Origin: Mercurialis annua
Lineage: Eukaryota; Streptophyta; Magnoliopsida; Malpighiales; Euphorbiaceae
Direction: 5' to 3'
DNA: 64,000 nucleotides
NCBI RefSeq assembly: GCF_937616625.2
Contig: NC_065571.1
Span: forward strand, 1,180,501-1,244,500
In this document: positions 1-11,385 of the stretch, piece after piece
Position numbering within the stretch: position 1 is the first letter of the stretch
How the letters are laid out: every line of letters starts with the position of its first letter
Made by a program: the position numbers and the translations under genes
Notes under the pieces: model-generated
What the model was told of the DNA's origin: nothing
The model's database searches: none
Seen by the model: only the letters and a program-made list of their open reading frames with translations

Positions 1-125
1 CGAGTAGTGTAGGTCCTTTGCGGGAGGCAGACTCTGATCTCAAATTTTAAACGGCTGCATACATGAGTACGGTTCGAATCCGTGACCTCACTTAAATCAG
101 GAGAGCGCCTTACCAACTCACATGC
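1..125 (-). mobile_element. tRNA-derived SINE, cut by window edge
   Basis: On the minus strand this reads as a tRNA-like head: an A-box-like stretch (TTGGTAAGGCGCTC), then a B box (GGATTCGAACC). It closely matches the complete SINE at 3263-3482, so the two belong to one family. The other end lies outside the window, so no target duplication can be checked. It is not a tRNA gene: the match to the second copy runs beyond the tRNA-like part. Confidence 0.6.
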
Positions 126-574
126 TCAAAAAGATATAGTTTTTAGCCGTAGGTTATGCTGAGGCTTTTATATATTTAATAATATTATTTTAAATATTTA
201 ATAGATTACTAAATTAGTTAAATAAGTAAATTTCAGTAAAGGATTATTATTATATTTTGTCCACATATAGATGTAAAAAATAGATGAAAAAAGTCTCTCC
301 TTTTTAACATATTATCCTAAATTTATCTAAGTACTATATTTCACCTCTTAATATTATCACATGCACATATTTGAAAATAGATATACTATTTTTCACCTAT
401 TATTGAAAATGAAAAAGAAATCACTAAAAAATCCATCCACATAAATTTATCTTAACTTGAACAACCTCAAATTTCAGGTGTTTAAAAATAGCCTTGTCTC
501 TCCCACACCACACATTTTGTAACAGAATTAACAGATTTTTAGAATTTTCTATTTCTTGTTGCCCTTCCTCATAC
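126..574. other. Upstream region of PME-a
   Basis: AT-rich DNA without an ORF. From roughly 350 onward it matches, in inverted orientation, the sequence upstream of PME-b (about 16120-16380), including the TAGCCTTGTCTCTCCC stretch near 490. The same stretch recurs upstream of PME-c near 39325. The duplicated unit therefore included the promoter. Confidence 0.6.
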
Positions 575-582
575 TATATAAA
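575..582 (+). promoter_or_regulatory. TATA box of PME-a
   Basis: TATATAAA lies 162 bp before the ATG. The same octamer sits at equivalent places before PME-b (16107-16114) and PME-c (39408-39415). It follows a conserved TTGCCCTTCCTC stretch. Confidence 0.75.
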
Positions 583-610
583 CAGAATTATGTTTTATCA
601 TTTCTCAAAC

Positions 611-673
611 CAGAGCCTTCGGGGTAATAATACCATCCAATAAAACAAGCCAGCAGCTACCCGAAGCGCTCTG
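611..673 (+). promoter_or_regulatory. 5' UTR hairpin of PME-a
   Basis: The arms at 611-623 (CAGAGCCTTCGGG) and 660-673 (CCCGAAGCGCTCTG) pair over 13 bp with one bulged base, around a 36-nt loop. It begins 29 nt after the TATA box, so it should lie at the very 5' end of the mRNA. Equivalent hairpins occur in PME-b and PME-c. The role is unknown; control of translation or a DNA-level core promoter function are both possible. Confidence 0.5.
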
Positions 674-743
674 TAATAAAACAAAATTATTTACATTTCA
701 AATTTCTATAGCTTAAAAATATTCAACATCTTTCATATCCAAG

Positions 744-2569
744 ATGACTTTCGGTTATAATAATAGCTCCGCCGCTGATGGTGCCGCTAAAAAGAAGAAG
801 TTCGCGATCATCGGTGTTTCATCGATCATCCTCGTAGCCATGGTGGTGGCTGTCGCCTTCGGTGTCAACGCCGGTAAAGAGAAAACCGTTGCTAGTTCGA
901 CACCCTCGTCTGATATCTCCACGTCTTCAAAATCTATCGAGTCTGTTTGCCAATCTACTGATTACCCACAAACTTGTCAGGACAGTCTGAAGAAAGTCGC
1001 CGGCAACACCAGCGACCCACATCAGCTGGTTCAGGCTGGTTTTCAGGCGGCCATTGAGTCACTTAAAGTGGCCATTGATAACTCTACAACGTTGAAGGAG
1101 GTGGCCAAGGATCCCATGGCTAAGAAAGCTCTGGACAATTGTAAGGTGTTGATGAACACCGCTATCACGGATCTTGAAACTTCATTCAAACAGGTTGGAG
1201 ATTTTGAGATCAGCAAAATCAATGAGTACGTTGCTAACCTCAAAATCTGGCTCAGCGCCACCATCACCTATCAACAAACTTGCTTGGACGGATTTGAAAA
1301 CACCACCGGACCAGCGGGACAGAAGATGAAGGACATTCTGACAATATCTAGCCAGCTTACCAGCAATGGACTCGCCATGGTGGGTGGGCTCTCTTCAGTT
1401 CTTCAGAATTTGGATCTTGGATTTTCCGGTCGCAGGCTTTTGGAGCAAGGCGGTGATGATTTCCCAGCATGGCTATCTCCGGCTAGAAAGAGACTCCTTG
1501 CTCAGACTCCGGCAACACTCAAGCCTAACATCATCGTTGCTAAAGACGCAACTGGACAATTCAAAACCATCGCTGACGCAATCAAAACTATTCCCATCAA
1601 CTCGCCAACTACTTTTGTTGTCTACGTGAAAGCAGGAGTGTACAACGAGAGCGTCACCATCGCAAGGACCATGACCAATATTTTGTTGATCGGTGACGGT
1701 CCTACCAAGACTAAGATCACCGGAAACCTCAACTTTGCCGCTGGAGTCCCCGCTCTGAATACAGCAACAGTTTGTAAGTTTACAAAACAAGTGAAATTAA
1801 CGTTAGAAATATTTAATATTTTTCTTTCTAATTACTAACGAGTTAAATTAAATTTGTCAAAATTATTACAGCAATCAACGGAAACAACTTCATGGCCAAG
1901 GACATCGGATTTGAGAACACAGCCGGACCTGAAGGACATCAAGCGGTGGCATTGATCGTAGAATCTGACATGTCAGTCTTCTACAACTGTCAAATCGATG
2001 GGTTCCAGAGCACACTCTACGCCCACACCTACCGTCAATTCTACCGTGACTGCTCCATCAGCGGCACCATCGACATCATCACCGGAGACGCCGCCGCAGT
2101 TTTCCAGAACTGTAAGCTTGTAGTAAGGAAGCCAGAAGATGACCAAAGCTGTTTCATCACAGCTCAGGCAAGGAACAACACCCGTCAGCCAACAGGATTC
2201 GTCCTCCAAAACTGCACCATCTCAGGCGACAAAGATTACTTGCCCGTCAAGGATGTTAGCCCAGCTTTCTTGGGGCGTCCAGTGAAGGAGTTCTCAAGGA
2301 CCGTCGTCATGCAATCACAACTCGACGGTATAATTGACCCCGCAGGATGGGCAACATGGATGGGTACTTTGGGAACCGACACTTGCTCATTTTCTGAGTA
2401 TGAGAACAGAGGACCCGGTGCTACATTGACCGGAAGAGTTACGTGGAAGGGCATTGTGAAGCTGGCTCCTCTCGATGCTGAAAACTTCACCGCCGGCAAG
2501 TTCCTACAGGGAGACAAATGGATTCCGGCCACCGGAGTTCCTTACTCCGCTGGGATGATGGTAGTGTAA
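744..2569 (+). CDS. Type-I pectin methylesterase, catalytically altered (PME-a)
   Basis: Two exons, 744-1773 and 1872-2569, joined by a 98-bp GT-AG intron, give 575 aa, the usual length for pro-PMEs. Order: basic stretch and membrane anchor or signal (about residues 16-42), PME-inhibitor-type pro-region with its four Cys (69, 78, 133, 180), processing motifs RRLL (230-233) and RKRLL (248-252), then the pectinesterase domain from about 262. The family de-esterifies cell-wall homogalacturonan. GVYNE, the Gln of QAVAL (367), Asp411 and Arg479 are kept. However, QDTLY is QSTLY (Ser390 replaces the acid/base Asp) and LGRPWK is LGRPVK (Val481 replaces the substrate-binding Trp). QAVALR has also become QAVALI. 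The fold looks intact but catalysis is probably lost or greatly reduced. PME-b, an inverted copy, shares all these changes; PME-c does not. Confidence 0.9.
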
Positions 2570-3243
2570 GAGAAGAGAAGGATTGTTTTGAGTATTTTTT
2601 TAACGTAGAACAACAACAACTGGGCAAAGGCATCGAATTTGCTTGTATTTCTGAAGGAATTCCTTCACAAGCAGAATACTGCTTTGCATCTCTAAGATTA
2701 TTCATTCATTATGCAGATTTTGTCTCGTTGTTTTCTCTAAGAATATTATTAATATATTATTTTGAGAATTTTGTGTGGCAGTAAAACATTGATTAAGATA
2801 ATGAGAAATTTAATACTTTCTTTTTACCATATTTTTATAGGGTATTGCTTTTATAATTTATATCAGAATTTCCTTTTCTTTTATTTTTATACAGATTTTA
2901 TTAGCTCCCGCTGTTTACAGTCCTACTAAGATTTTATGCACTCCTCCTACTAAATAGTAGTGTTAGTGCAATACTGTTTTCAAATAAATCACTAAAAAAT
3001 CATTTGCACAATACATTTATCAAAATTTTATTTTCAAAAATAAAATATTTGGTATCGTGTAGTCAATTTATACAAAAAAATATATTAAGACTTATTAAGT
3101 TTAAATATACATATAAAAAAATTAGTAAGTTAAAATAAAAAATTAATAAATATTTGTAATTGTATATCCTTGTAATTTTAATATCACATTAATTAGGTTA
3201 TACAATTTTTTATTATCAAATTTTTAATGTAAATTAATTTTTC
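2570..3243. other. 3' UTR and flank of PME-a
   Basis: The first 220 bp match the 3' flank of PME-b (13970-14119), including GAAGGAATTCCTTCACAAGC and TTTTGTCTCGTTGTTTTCTC, so the duplicated unit ran past the stop codon. The rest is AT-rich DNA in which I see nothing. Confidence 0.6.
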
Positions 3244-3495
3244 ACATTAGTATCTTTTTTTTTGGTATGACCATGAGGTGTCCTGAACGGATTCCAATTA
3301 TGAAACGGCACCTTTAAGCCTTTCACGTTCAGACTAATCCTCATTGGAGTCGGGTAGGTTTTTTGCGGGAGGCAAAACTCTGACCCCAAATTTTAAACGG
3401 CTGCATATATGACTGCGATTCGAACCCGCGACCTCACTTAAGTTAGGAGAGCGTCTTACCAACTCACCTGCGCCTTGGGATTACATTAGTATCTT
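3244..3495 (-). mobile_element. Complete tRNA-derived SINE with 13-bp TSD
   Basis: A 13-bp direct repeat, ACATTAGTATCTT, occurs at 3244-3256 and 3483-3495. Between them, on the minus strand, is a head with A-box-like TTGGTAAGACGCTC and B box GGGTTCGAATC, followed by a unique body and an A tail (T run at 3255-3262 on the plus strand). The element is about 220 bp. It is the same family as positions 1-125. Confidence 0.85.
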
Positions 3496-4424
3496 AATTT
3501 AGATGTTAAATAGTTGGTATCGTATAGATATTAAATTTTTATAATGAGATTAAAAGTAGAGCGTGGTGTGGTTGATTCAATAAATTTTTAATCAAAATTT
3601 ACTTAAATTATTTGGCCAATTATGAAATAAAAAGTATTATTAATTAACAATATTTATTATAATAAATTGAAGCTCAAGTATATAGTAACACTAGGTTCAT
3701 GCTTGCGCGGTGTGCGGTTGAGATTAAATAATTTTACAATTTTTTAGTAATTAATATACAGTTCTAATGTTATTTTATATAATATTATTTTAAAATATAT
3801 AACATTCAATTAATATGTATTTTAAGTTAAATAATTAATGTAATGTTATCAACTTAAATTTAAAATAAAATATAGTGGTTGATTTTAAAATATTACATGT
3901 ATGTAACTTAGACCAAATTAAAATTATCAATTTATTAATATAAATCAAAATATATAATTTATTAAATTTTAGAAGAAAAAAATTCAACATATTAAATATC
4001 TTATAAATATTTAAAATATATTAAAACTCTTGAAATCCATTGTATTATAGGTAAGTAAGTTGTTGGAAATTAAATAAACCAAAAAGGAAAAGGGACGATA
4101 GTTATTTTCTAATAGAACGGTGGAAAATGGTGTCATGATCCGATTTTACGGACGAGACCGACGCTAGAAAATAAAAATAGTAACTTAAAAACTCAAAATA
4201 AGCCTAATTTTTTTTCGCATTTCCTAATATTGGGGAGCTGTTAATACTTTTTTTCTTCTTATAACAAGTACATATCTCGGATCATCAATTTACTCAACGT
4301 CTCAAGCCATACAGCTTGTAATAATAACAAGCGAGGCGTATATATGAATCCTTTATTATTTATACAAGGTCAAACACTAAAACTACTGCGGAATCTAAAA
4401 TAAAATCTTTAAATCACATCCTCT
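3496..4424. other. AT-rich intergenic DNA
   Basis: No ORF, repeat border or RNA gene seen. The last three bases (TCT, 4422-4424) are the left target duplication of the CACTA element. Confidence 0.5.
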
Positions 4425-5172
4425 CACTATAAGAAACTTGATTTTTGGAAACGTGAGTTGTCGTTGTGAAAACCTAAAATATGGTTATTAAAAGTTTTTA
4501 ACAACGACAAATGTGGTTGTGCGTGTTGGCGTAATGTAATGTTTTTTATAACGACTTTTTTAAATAATTGTCGTTGCTATAACTTTTACAAAATCTATAA
4601 AATTGGTTGTTAAAAATTATTAGTAACTATAAAAAGTCGTCAAAACATTATAATATTAATTATTATTTTAATATGTTATATAATTTTATAATTTTTATAA
4701 TTTAAAATACAATTATTGTTAAAATTTAATATTTTTTATTTTTTGATTGATATATTACAACAAAAGTAAAAATTATTTTTATAGTGAAGGGTGGGTTTCT
4801 TTTATAGTGAGAATGCATCATTCTCATTTTACTTATTTTCAATGTGGGATTTTAACTATTCCTTCTTTCTTTTAGCAACGAAATTATTTGTCGTTGTAAA
4901 ATGATAATATTTAAAACGACACATATTAAATCGTTGGTAAAGCAAATAATTTACAATGACATGATTAGTCGTTGTAAAATAATTATCTTTAAAAACGATA
5001 TAAATTAAGTCGCTGCTAAAAGTATAACTTTTAATAACGATTTTATTAGGCGTTGTAAAATATTTATATTTAGAAACGACATTAAAATAATCGTTATAAA
5101 AGATATATGTATTGTAACGATTTTAATGGTCGTTGTAATAGACCGTTGCTAAAACTCACTTTTCTTGTAGTG
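4425..5172. mobile_element. Non-autonomous CACTA (En/Spm) element
   Basis: The termini are CACTATAAGAAAC at 4425 and its inverted partner TTTTCTTGTAGTG ending at 5172, the classic CACTA terminal repeat. TCT flanks both sides (4422-4424 and 5173-5175), the 3-bp duplication expected of the superfamily. The 748-bp interior has no transposase. It has many short GTCGTTGTAAAA / AACGAC motifs in both orientations, which resemble the subterminal repeats bound by CACTA transposition proteins. Confidence 0.85.
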
Positions 5173-5175
5173 TCT

Positions 5176-5929
5176 TTACATGATACTACTTATGAATAAA
5201 ACATTTGGAAGTGTTCTTTTAAAATCGCCTCTGCTTTTTCAGAAAAACGGGAGGAAACATCGGGTCAGTATAAACTATTGAGTTTGTAACATTTACTTAA
5301 GAATATTAATTAAAACACAATCGCATATCATGCACACCAAACACCGAGTCAAATAAAACCCCGACCCATATCTTAGATTCTTTTCTAATTGGTATCATTC
5401 AATCAATTATGTCCATATAAAGAGTGTGCAGTCCTGAGAAAATATAGCTCAACCGAGTTTACTGACATCTAACTCTTAGTCCATAAGTTGTGAGTTTCGA
5501 GATAGTTCGACCAAAATCTCTGTCCCGAAAGATTTATACTCAACCGAAAGAATTGTGTCTCCATTTATTTCCAGTTGATCTCTAAAGCATTAAAACACTT
5601 CGATTATGCCCCCAAACACCTTAATCTTACACAAATGATCCTGAAATAGCTCAAACAAAATAATAAGGTAATTGAGTTAAAAAGTGTAAGCAAATATGTA
5701 AAATCTCATAGTAAAATGACTAGGAATATAGGAATATTTCTACTCCTATTAGCGATAAATTAAACATTTAAAATATAAAGACGTTGCAGTTCATAATATT
5801 CAAAAATAAATAAACAAACTTACAGTTCTTTCGCTATATTTTTAAACTTTACCCTTTGTCATCATGATCCCGAAATTCAGAGCTTGTTGATCTATACATT
5901 ATTCACGAATTAATATTCATAATTGACAT
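5176..5929. other. AT-rich intergenic DNA
   Basis: No coding sequence or recognisable repeat seen between the CACTA element and the next Mutator-like element. Confidence 0.5.
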
Positions 5930-5938
5930 TACAAAATT

Positions 5939-6932
5939 GGCTAATAATCACCCATGGCACCTCAATTTTAGGGGTACGGGCGCTAAACCCCCTGATGTTT
6001 AAAAACGGGCGCTAAACCCCCTAAGCTTTGTGTCGGCGCTCACTAAACCCCTTTTGGACGAAATATGACCAAAATACCCCTGGCGCCGTTTTTCCTGGTC
6101 AACTGACTTTTTTTCAAAAAAAAATAAATAAATAGTGGCGCCACGTCAGCTGCCACGTTACCAAACTACCCTAAAAAATTAAAACACCTAAAATACCCCT
6201 AAAACACCCAACCCAATCAAATCAAACCCAATGACATCCAACCAAATCACTTTCACCCGAACCGCCACCACCGCCGCCGCCGGGAAATTTTCCGGTCATC
6301 TTCTCCGATTCGAAGATGACCGGAAAATTTCCGGTCATCACCACCAGATCTGTTCCTCAAGAACAGATCGTGATCTGTTCCTCAGTGAGGAACAGATCCG
6401 ATCTGTTCCTCACTGAGGAACAGATCGTTCCTCAGTTGAGGAACAGATCCAGATCTGTTCCTCTGAGGAACAGGTCCGGCGATCTGTTCCTCAGAGGAAC
6501 AGATAAAGATGACCGGAAAATTTCCGGTCATCTTCAAAATGGAGAAGATGACCGGAAAATTTTCCGGCGGTGGTCGGGTGACGGGTCGGTTGGTGGGGTG
6601 GTGGTTGGGTCGGTTTTTGGGTTGATAGATTGGTTTATATTAAATTGGGTTGGTTTGCTTTTTTTTTTAAATTAAATTAGGGGTATTTTGGGTTTTTCAA
6701 ATTTTTAAAATATATTTCTGACGTGTCAGATGATATGACAGTGTCAGAATTTTTTTTTAAAAATGTCAGTTGACTGAAAAAACGGCGCCAGGGGTATTTT
6801 GGTCATATTTCGTCCAAAAGGGGTTTTGTGAGCGCCGACACAAAACTTAGGGGGTTTAGCGCCCGTTTTTAAACATCAGGGGGTTTAGCGCCCGTACCCC
6901 TAAAGTTGAGGGGCCATGGGTGATTATTAGCC
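5939..6932. mobile_element. Mutator-like foldback element 1
   Basis: Inverted repeats of about 170-180 bp begin GGCTAATAATCACCCATGG at 5939 and end at 6932. They are flanked by 9-bp direct repeats, TACAAAATT (5930-5938) and TACAGAATT (6933-6941), with one mismatch, as expected of Mutator-like elements. Inside the TIRs, GC-rich arms around 6225-6300 and 6540-6615 also pair, so nearly the whole element can fold back. The two open frames across 6231-6675 are by-products of the palindromes; no transposase is present. Confidence 0.85.
6315..6532. repeat. Tandem palindrome array in the core of foldback element 1
   Basis: Eight consecutive palindromes fill the element centre. Identical 25-bp palindromes built on GATGACCGG/CCGGTCATC close both ends (6315-6339 and 6508-6532). 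Between them are six built on GATCTGTTCCTC/GAGGAACAGATC, near 6346-6369, 6372-6398, 6400-6426, 6427-6444, 6451-6476 and 6481-6504. A transcript would fold as a row of short hairpins inside a long stem. Confidence 0.85.
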
Positions 6933-6941
6933 TACAGAATT

Positions 6942-7899
6942 AGAAATTCTAATTCTAGGATTGACCTTTATACTCAAACCACATTATCCAACAACACAAC
7001 TAATTCATCTTTACACTCATTTCATAACTTGTTGATTGATTATTGATTTGAGATCTTGTTTCAAAACACTTATCTCATTCTCGTCGACCGAATTCATAAA
7101 ATCTAGGTCTGACGCTCAAATTCCGCTTTCATTTAAAAATATACTTTTCATATTGCAACATTTTTCGGCTGAGGGTACACGCTCTCTAGGCCTGGTTATA
7201 TCAGATCATTGTGATTTAATTTCAAATATAAAGTTATAACAAAAGTATCAATAAATTCATCGGAGCTCAAAATCCGACAATACCAAGTTAATCTGAATTT
7301 TTGATTCATTACCTCGTACCAGTAACAATCCGTAGTCGCCTTTCAAATAATTTGCTTGTTAAACCCATTCACCCGTTTTACTTTTAAATCGATAACTCGT
7401 ATTAATCTAGACTCGGTTATCGATATCTCTTTTATCACAATAAAATCATGAGAGAATTAGCTAATTACCTAAATTAGGAAAATATTAGCATTTGCTAACC
7501 CTATAAATTTAACTTGATTTACATACCGCAAGTGTGTCAGCCACTTATTTTTTTACCCTGCCGCTTTATTATTTATACTCCACTTATACCTAACATGTTT
7601 TATTCAGTTTCTTCTTCTTCTTTTTTTCTTCTTCTCTTCTTCAGCTCATTTAAAGAGAAAAAAACAACAACAAATCAACAATTAAATTTAAAATCTTCAA
7701 TTCATAACAATTCAACAAATTGATTTCTCTAATTCTATCATTACTTTTTAAAAATTTATTGTGAATTTCAAATTTAATTTCGATCCGCTCGAATTTTCAA
7801 TTTGTAATCAAATAGTTTAAAATTTCACTTCGAATTCAAATCTAACGATCATAACTTTCTTCAAAAACAAAGAAAACTGTAAATTATTAATTTATTTGT
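6942..7899. other. AT-rich intergenic DNA
   Basis: Short open frames only, with no homology I recognise and no terminal repeats seen. Confidence 0.45.
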
Positions 7900-8545
7900 T
7901 CTCATTAAAAATCTATTAAAAACGGTTTCAAACGGTTTCAAATACAATTTCAATTGCAGTTTCAAACCGTTTACAAAGGTTTCAAACAGTTTAATACAAT
8001 TTCTAAAAAACGTTTTCAAACAGTCTAAAAATAACAGTTTCAAACAATTTCAAAAAAACAGTTTCAAATCGTTTACAAAGGTTTCGAACATTATAAAACA
8101 GTTCAAACCGTTTACAAAGATCTCAAACAGTCTAAATCAGTTTCTAAAAAATACTTTCAAATAATCTAAAAAATAACAGTTTCAAACCGTTTACAAAGTT
8201 CTCAAACTGTCTAAAACAGATTCTAAAAAAATACTTTCCTATAGTTTATAAAATAACAATTTCAAATAGTATCAAACAGTTTCAAACCGTTTACATAAAA
8301 AAATAACAGTTTCAAAAAAACAGTTTGAAACCGTTTACAAAGGTTTCAAACAGTATAAAACAGTTGCAAACCATTTCCAAAGATCTCAAGCAGTATAAAA
8401 CAGTTTCTAAAAACACTTTCAAACAGTTTAAAAAATAACAGTTTCAAATAGTATAAATTAGTTTCAAACCGTTTACAAAGCTTTCGAACAGTATAAAACA
8501 GTTTCGAGAAAACAGTTTCAAACGATTTCTAAAATTAATTTAAAA
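7900..8545. repeat. Degenerate GTTTCAAAC / AAACCGTTT array, left block
   Basis: Dozens of degenerate copies of GTTTCAAAC, AAACCGTTTACAAAG and AAACAGTATAAAACAG occur at irregular 15-60 bp spacing. AAACCGTTT and AAACGGTTT are reverse complements, so the block is partly self-complementary. A 60-residue minus-strand frame across it (7861-8043) is a by-product. Confidence 0.65.
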
Positions 8546-8659
8546 CATTTAAAAACCAGGTCAAAATATCATTAATGAAGTACATTACGATTTTTTCAAA
8601 AAAAAAATGTAAAAAAATTCTAAAAAAAGATGCTACAATAATTTAAAACAACATAGAAA

Positions 8660-9020
8660 AAAAGTAGAAGAAGAAGAAGAAGAAGAAAAGGAGAAGAAGA
8701 AGAAAAAAAAAGAGAAGAAGAAGAAGAACTTTCTCATCTATTACCATCATATTATCTCTTAAACTCTTCTTTTATTCAATTTTTTCTGTCTTAGAGTTCA
8801 TTTGTATAATGTGAAAAATAGAAAAAGCAGATTCGAAAAAAATGAAAAAAAAAAGTGCAGAGGAAAAAAGAAGAAGAAGAAGAAGAGAGAGAAAGAAGAG
8901 AGAGAAAAAAAGAAAAATGAGAAGGAAGAAAGAGAAACAGGAGAGAGAAAAGAAAAAAACGAAAAAAAGGAGAGAGAGGAAAGAGATAAAGAGGGGAGAG
9001 AAAAAAAAGGAAAAATAAAA
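8660..9020 (+). repeat. Purine-rich tract
   Basis: The plus strand is almost all A and G at 8664-8728 (AAG repeats) and from about 8816 to 9020, where only isolated pyrimidines occur in some 200 bases. Between them is a pyrimidine-leaning stretch. The Lys/Glu-rich frame at 8802-9023 is low complexity and not a gene. Confidence 0.75.
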
Positions 9021-9094
9021 TAGGGAAGTATAGGAGAATACCTAAAAAACTAAAATATTTGTAAATTTACCTCAAAAACTGAAAGTTTATAAGC

Positions 9095-9570
9095 GTACCT
9101 AAAAAAAAAAATTTATTTTTTTACTCCGCAATTTATTTTTTTACTCCGCAGTTTCAAACGGTTTCAAATATAGTTTCTAATAGAGTTTCAAACGGTTTCA
9201 TAAAAATAGAGTTTCAAACGGTTTCAAATACAGTTTCAAAAAACACAATTTGAAACTGTTTTATAAAAACGTTTCAAATAGAGTTTCTAATAGAGTTTCA
9301 AACGGTTTCAAATAGAGTTTCAAACGGTTTCAAATAGAGTTTTAAACGGTTTATAACGATTTCATAAAAGAGTTTCAAACGGTTTCAAATACAGTTTCTA
9401 ATAGAGTTTCAAATGGTTTATAACAGAGTATTTTTAAAAAACTTTGACATCTTTGAAACCGTTTATATTACAGTTTCAAATAGATTAAAAAAAACGGAGT
9501 ATTTTTACAAATTTTTTCAGAGTAAAAAAATAAATTTCGGAGTAAAAAAATAAATTTTTCGAAAAAAAAG
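9095..9570. repeat. GTTTCAAACGG array, right block, with inverted ends
   Basis: AGTTTCAAACGGTTTCAAAT units repeat across 9150-9480. They are bracketed by doubled inverted motifs: AATTTATTTTTTTACTCCG twice at about 9110-9150, and its complement CGGAGTAAAAAAATAAATTT at about 9525-9560. This may be a degraded terminal-inverted-repeat element related to the left block. No target duplication was found. Confidence 0.5.
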
Positions 9571-9880
9571 GTAGAAAAATAAGTTTTCAAAAAACGGAGT
9601 ATTTTTACAAATATTTTAAAAAACGGAGTATTTTCTGCAAATTCCTCAATAAAATATGCATGTGTTTAAAAGAAGGAGAGTAAAAATACAAATAAGTTAT
9701 TTTGCTAATTGAGGTACAACTAAAAGCAATAGAAAAATAAAATAAAAAAGTAAATTTTTGAAATTGAGACATTTAGAACAAATAAGTTAAAAAAAGAAGT
9801 GTTTTGTGCAAATTCCTCTAAAATCATATCATAAGCTAAGTTTGGAACTCCTATATTCATCCGCAAGTACGCTATGTTCA

Positions 9881-11385
9881 GGGTTTTTTCCCAAAAAATT
9901 GCCACAATAAAAAGTTATTCCCAAATAGTTCCTGGGGCATGAATCCGCAAGTCACACTTGCGGATTCGTGCATGAATCCCCCTTAATCTTAATTAAGGGG
10001 GAGCTAAACTGATTTCTATGAAATCAGTAAAACAAAGGTGTCCGCAAGTATGACTTGCAGACACCTTTGTCCAATGGGTTTGGGTGTGCTGAAAATGCAC
10101 ACCCAAACCCATTCTTTTTTATTTTTTTTAAATTATAAATTTTAAAAAACAAAATTTTTTATCCCTTATTCAATTTTAAAATAGAATATTAACCACTAGA
10201 GTGTTTTCGGTTTAAATTTAAAATTTTATAATTTGCAAATATCAGAGAAAGCGTCGAAATTTTAGAAGTGGGCAGCGTACTATTTGCTTGAGGCTACAAG
10301 AGGTTAGTGAATGTTTTATTTACTTTAGTTTTAAATATAATTTGTTAGTTAGATGTTAAAAATTAGTTTAAATTAAAAAACTTTAAATAATTTATTGTAA
10401 CTGTGAATACTAAGGTTAGTCAAATATAGAAAAATATTAAAAAATTTAGTATATTATTTTAATGTTTAAAAATATTAGAAAACCCTAATTGTTAAAATTG
10501 TTGATTTATTATTTAGTATTTGTAAAATGGTAGATATTATAATTGTTAAAATTGATATTAAATAAAAATTGTTAATAAAATGCTAAAACCAAGTATAATT
10601 TAAAAAAGTTTTATAATTTATAATAAAATGTTAGAGATTAGTCAATTTTAGAATATTTTTTCTATTTTATTTAACTTTTAAAAAATATTAGAGAATTATA
10701 ATTTTTAAAAGTTAAGTTAATTATATATTTTTAGTAAAATGTTAGAAATAATTGTTATAATTATTTATTGTTAGTAAAATGCCGTTAAAAAATGCTTTGC
10801 ATTTGAAATTGCTACCATAATCTATGGACAAATACTAAACATGTGAGTGATACCTCGCGTCACCGACGGACTCAGCAGGGTTATCACATAAGGACCCGAA
10901 CCATTTGGGAATAACTTTTGGAACCCAGTTTTTTAATTTAAACTAATTTTTATCATCTAAGTAACAAATTATATTTAAAACTAAAGTAAATAAAACATTC
11001 ACTAACCTATTGTAGCCTCCAGTAAATAGCACGCTGTCCACTTCTAAAATTTTTACGCTTTCTCCGATATTTGCAAATTACAAAATTTAAACCGAAAACA
11101 CTCTAAAAATTAATATTTTATTTTAAAATTAAATAAGGGATAAAAGTTTTTATTTTTTAAATTTATAATTTAAAAAAAAAAGAGTGGGTTTGGGTGTGCA
11201 TTTTCAGCACACCCTTACCACCAATATGGACAAATACCTTTGTTTTACTGATTCCCATTAGCTCCCCCTTAATTAAGATTAAGGGGGTTTCATGCATGAA
11301 TCCGCAAGTATGACTTGCGGATTCATGCCCCAGGAACCATTTGGTAATAACTTTTTGTAATGGCAATTTTTTTGGGAAAAAACCC
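9881..11385. mobile_element. Mutator-like foldback element 2
   Basis: Long inverted repeats of roughly 450-500 bp begin GGGTTTTTTCCCAAAAAATT at 9881 and end with the complement at 11385. A perfect 9-bp duplication, CTATGTTCA, flanks them (9872-9880 and 11386-11394). Each arm holds further palindromes, such as GGGTGTGCTGAAAATGCACACCC split around 10084-10106, and paired copies of AATCCGCAAGT. A partial copy of the terminal motif (CCATTTGGGAATAACTTTT) lies internally near 10902. There is no transposase. Confidence 0.87.

Noticed and set aside
3263..3482. tRNA gene on the minus strand
   Set aside because: A and B boxes are present, but the unit has a non-tRNA body, an A tail and a 13-bp target duplication, so it is a SINE.
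6231..6675. Overlapping frames of 61 and 119 residues
   Set aside because: They lie wholly inside palindromes of a foldback element and repeat the palindrome sequence.
8802..9023. Lys/Glu-rich 73-residue frame
   Set aside because: Low-complexity translation of a purine tract.
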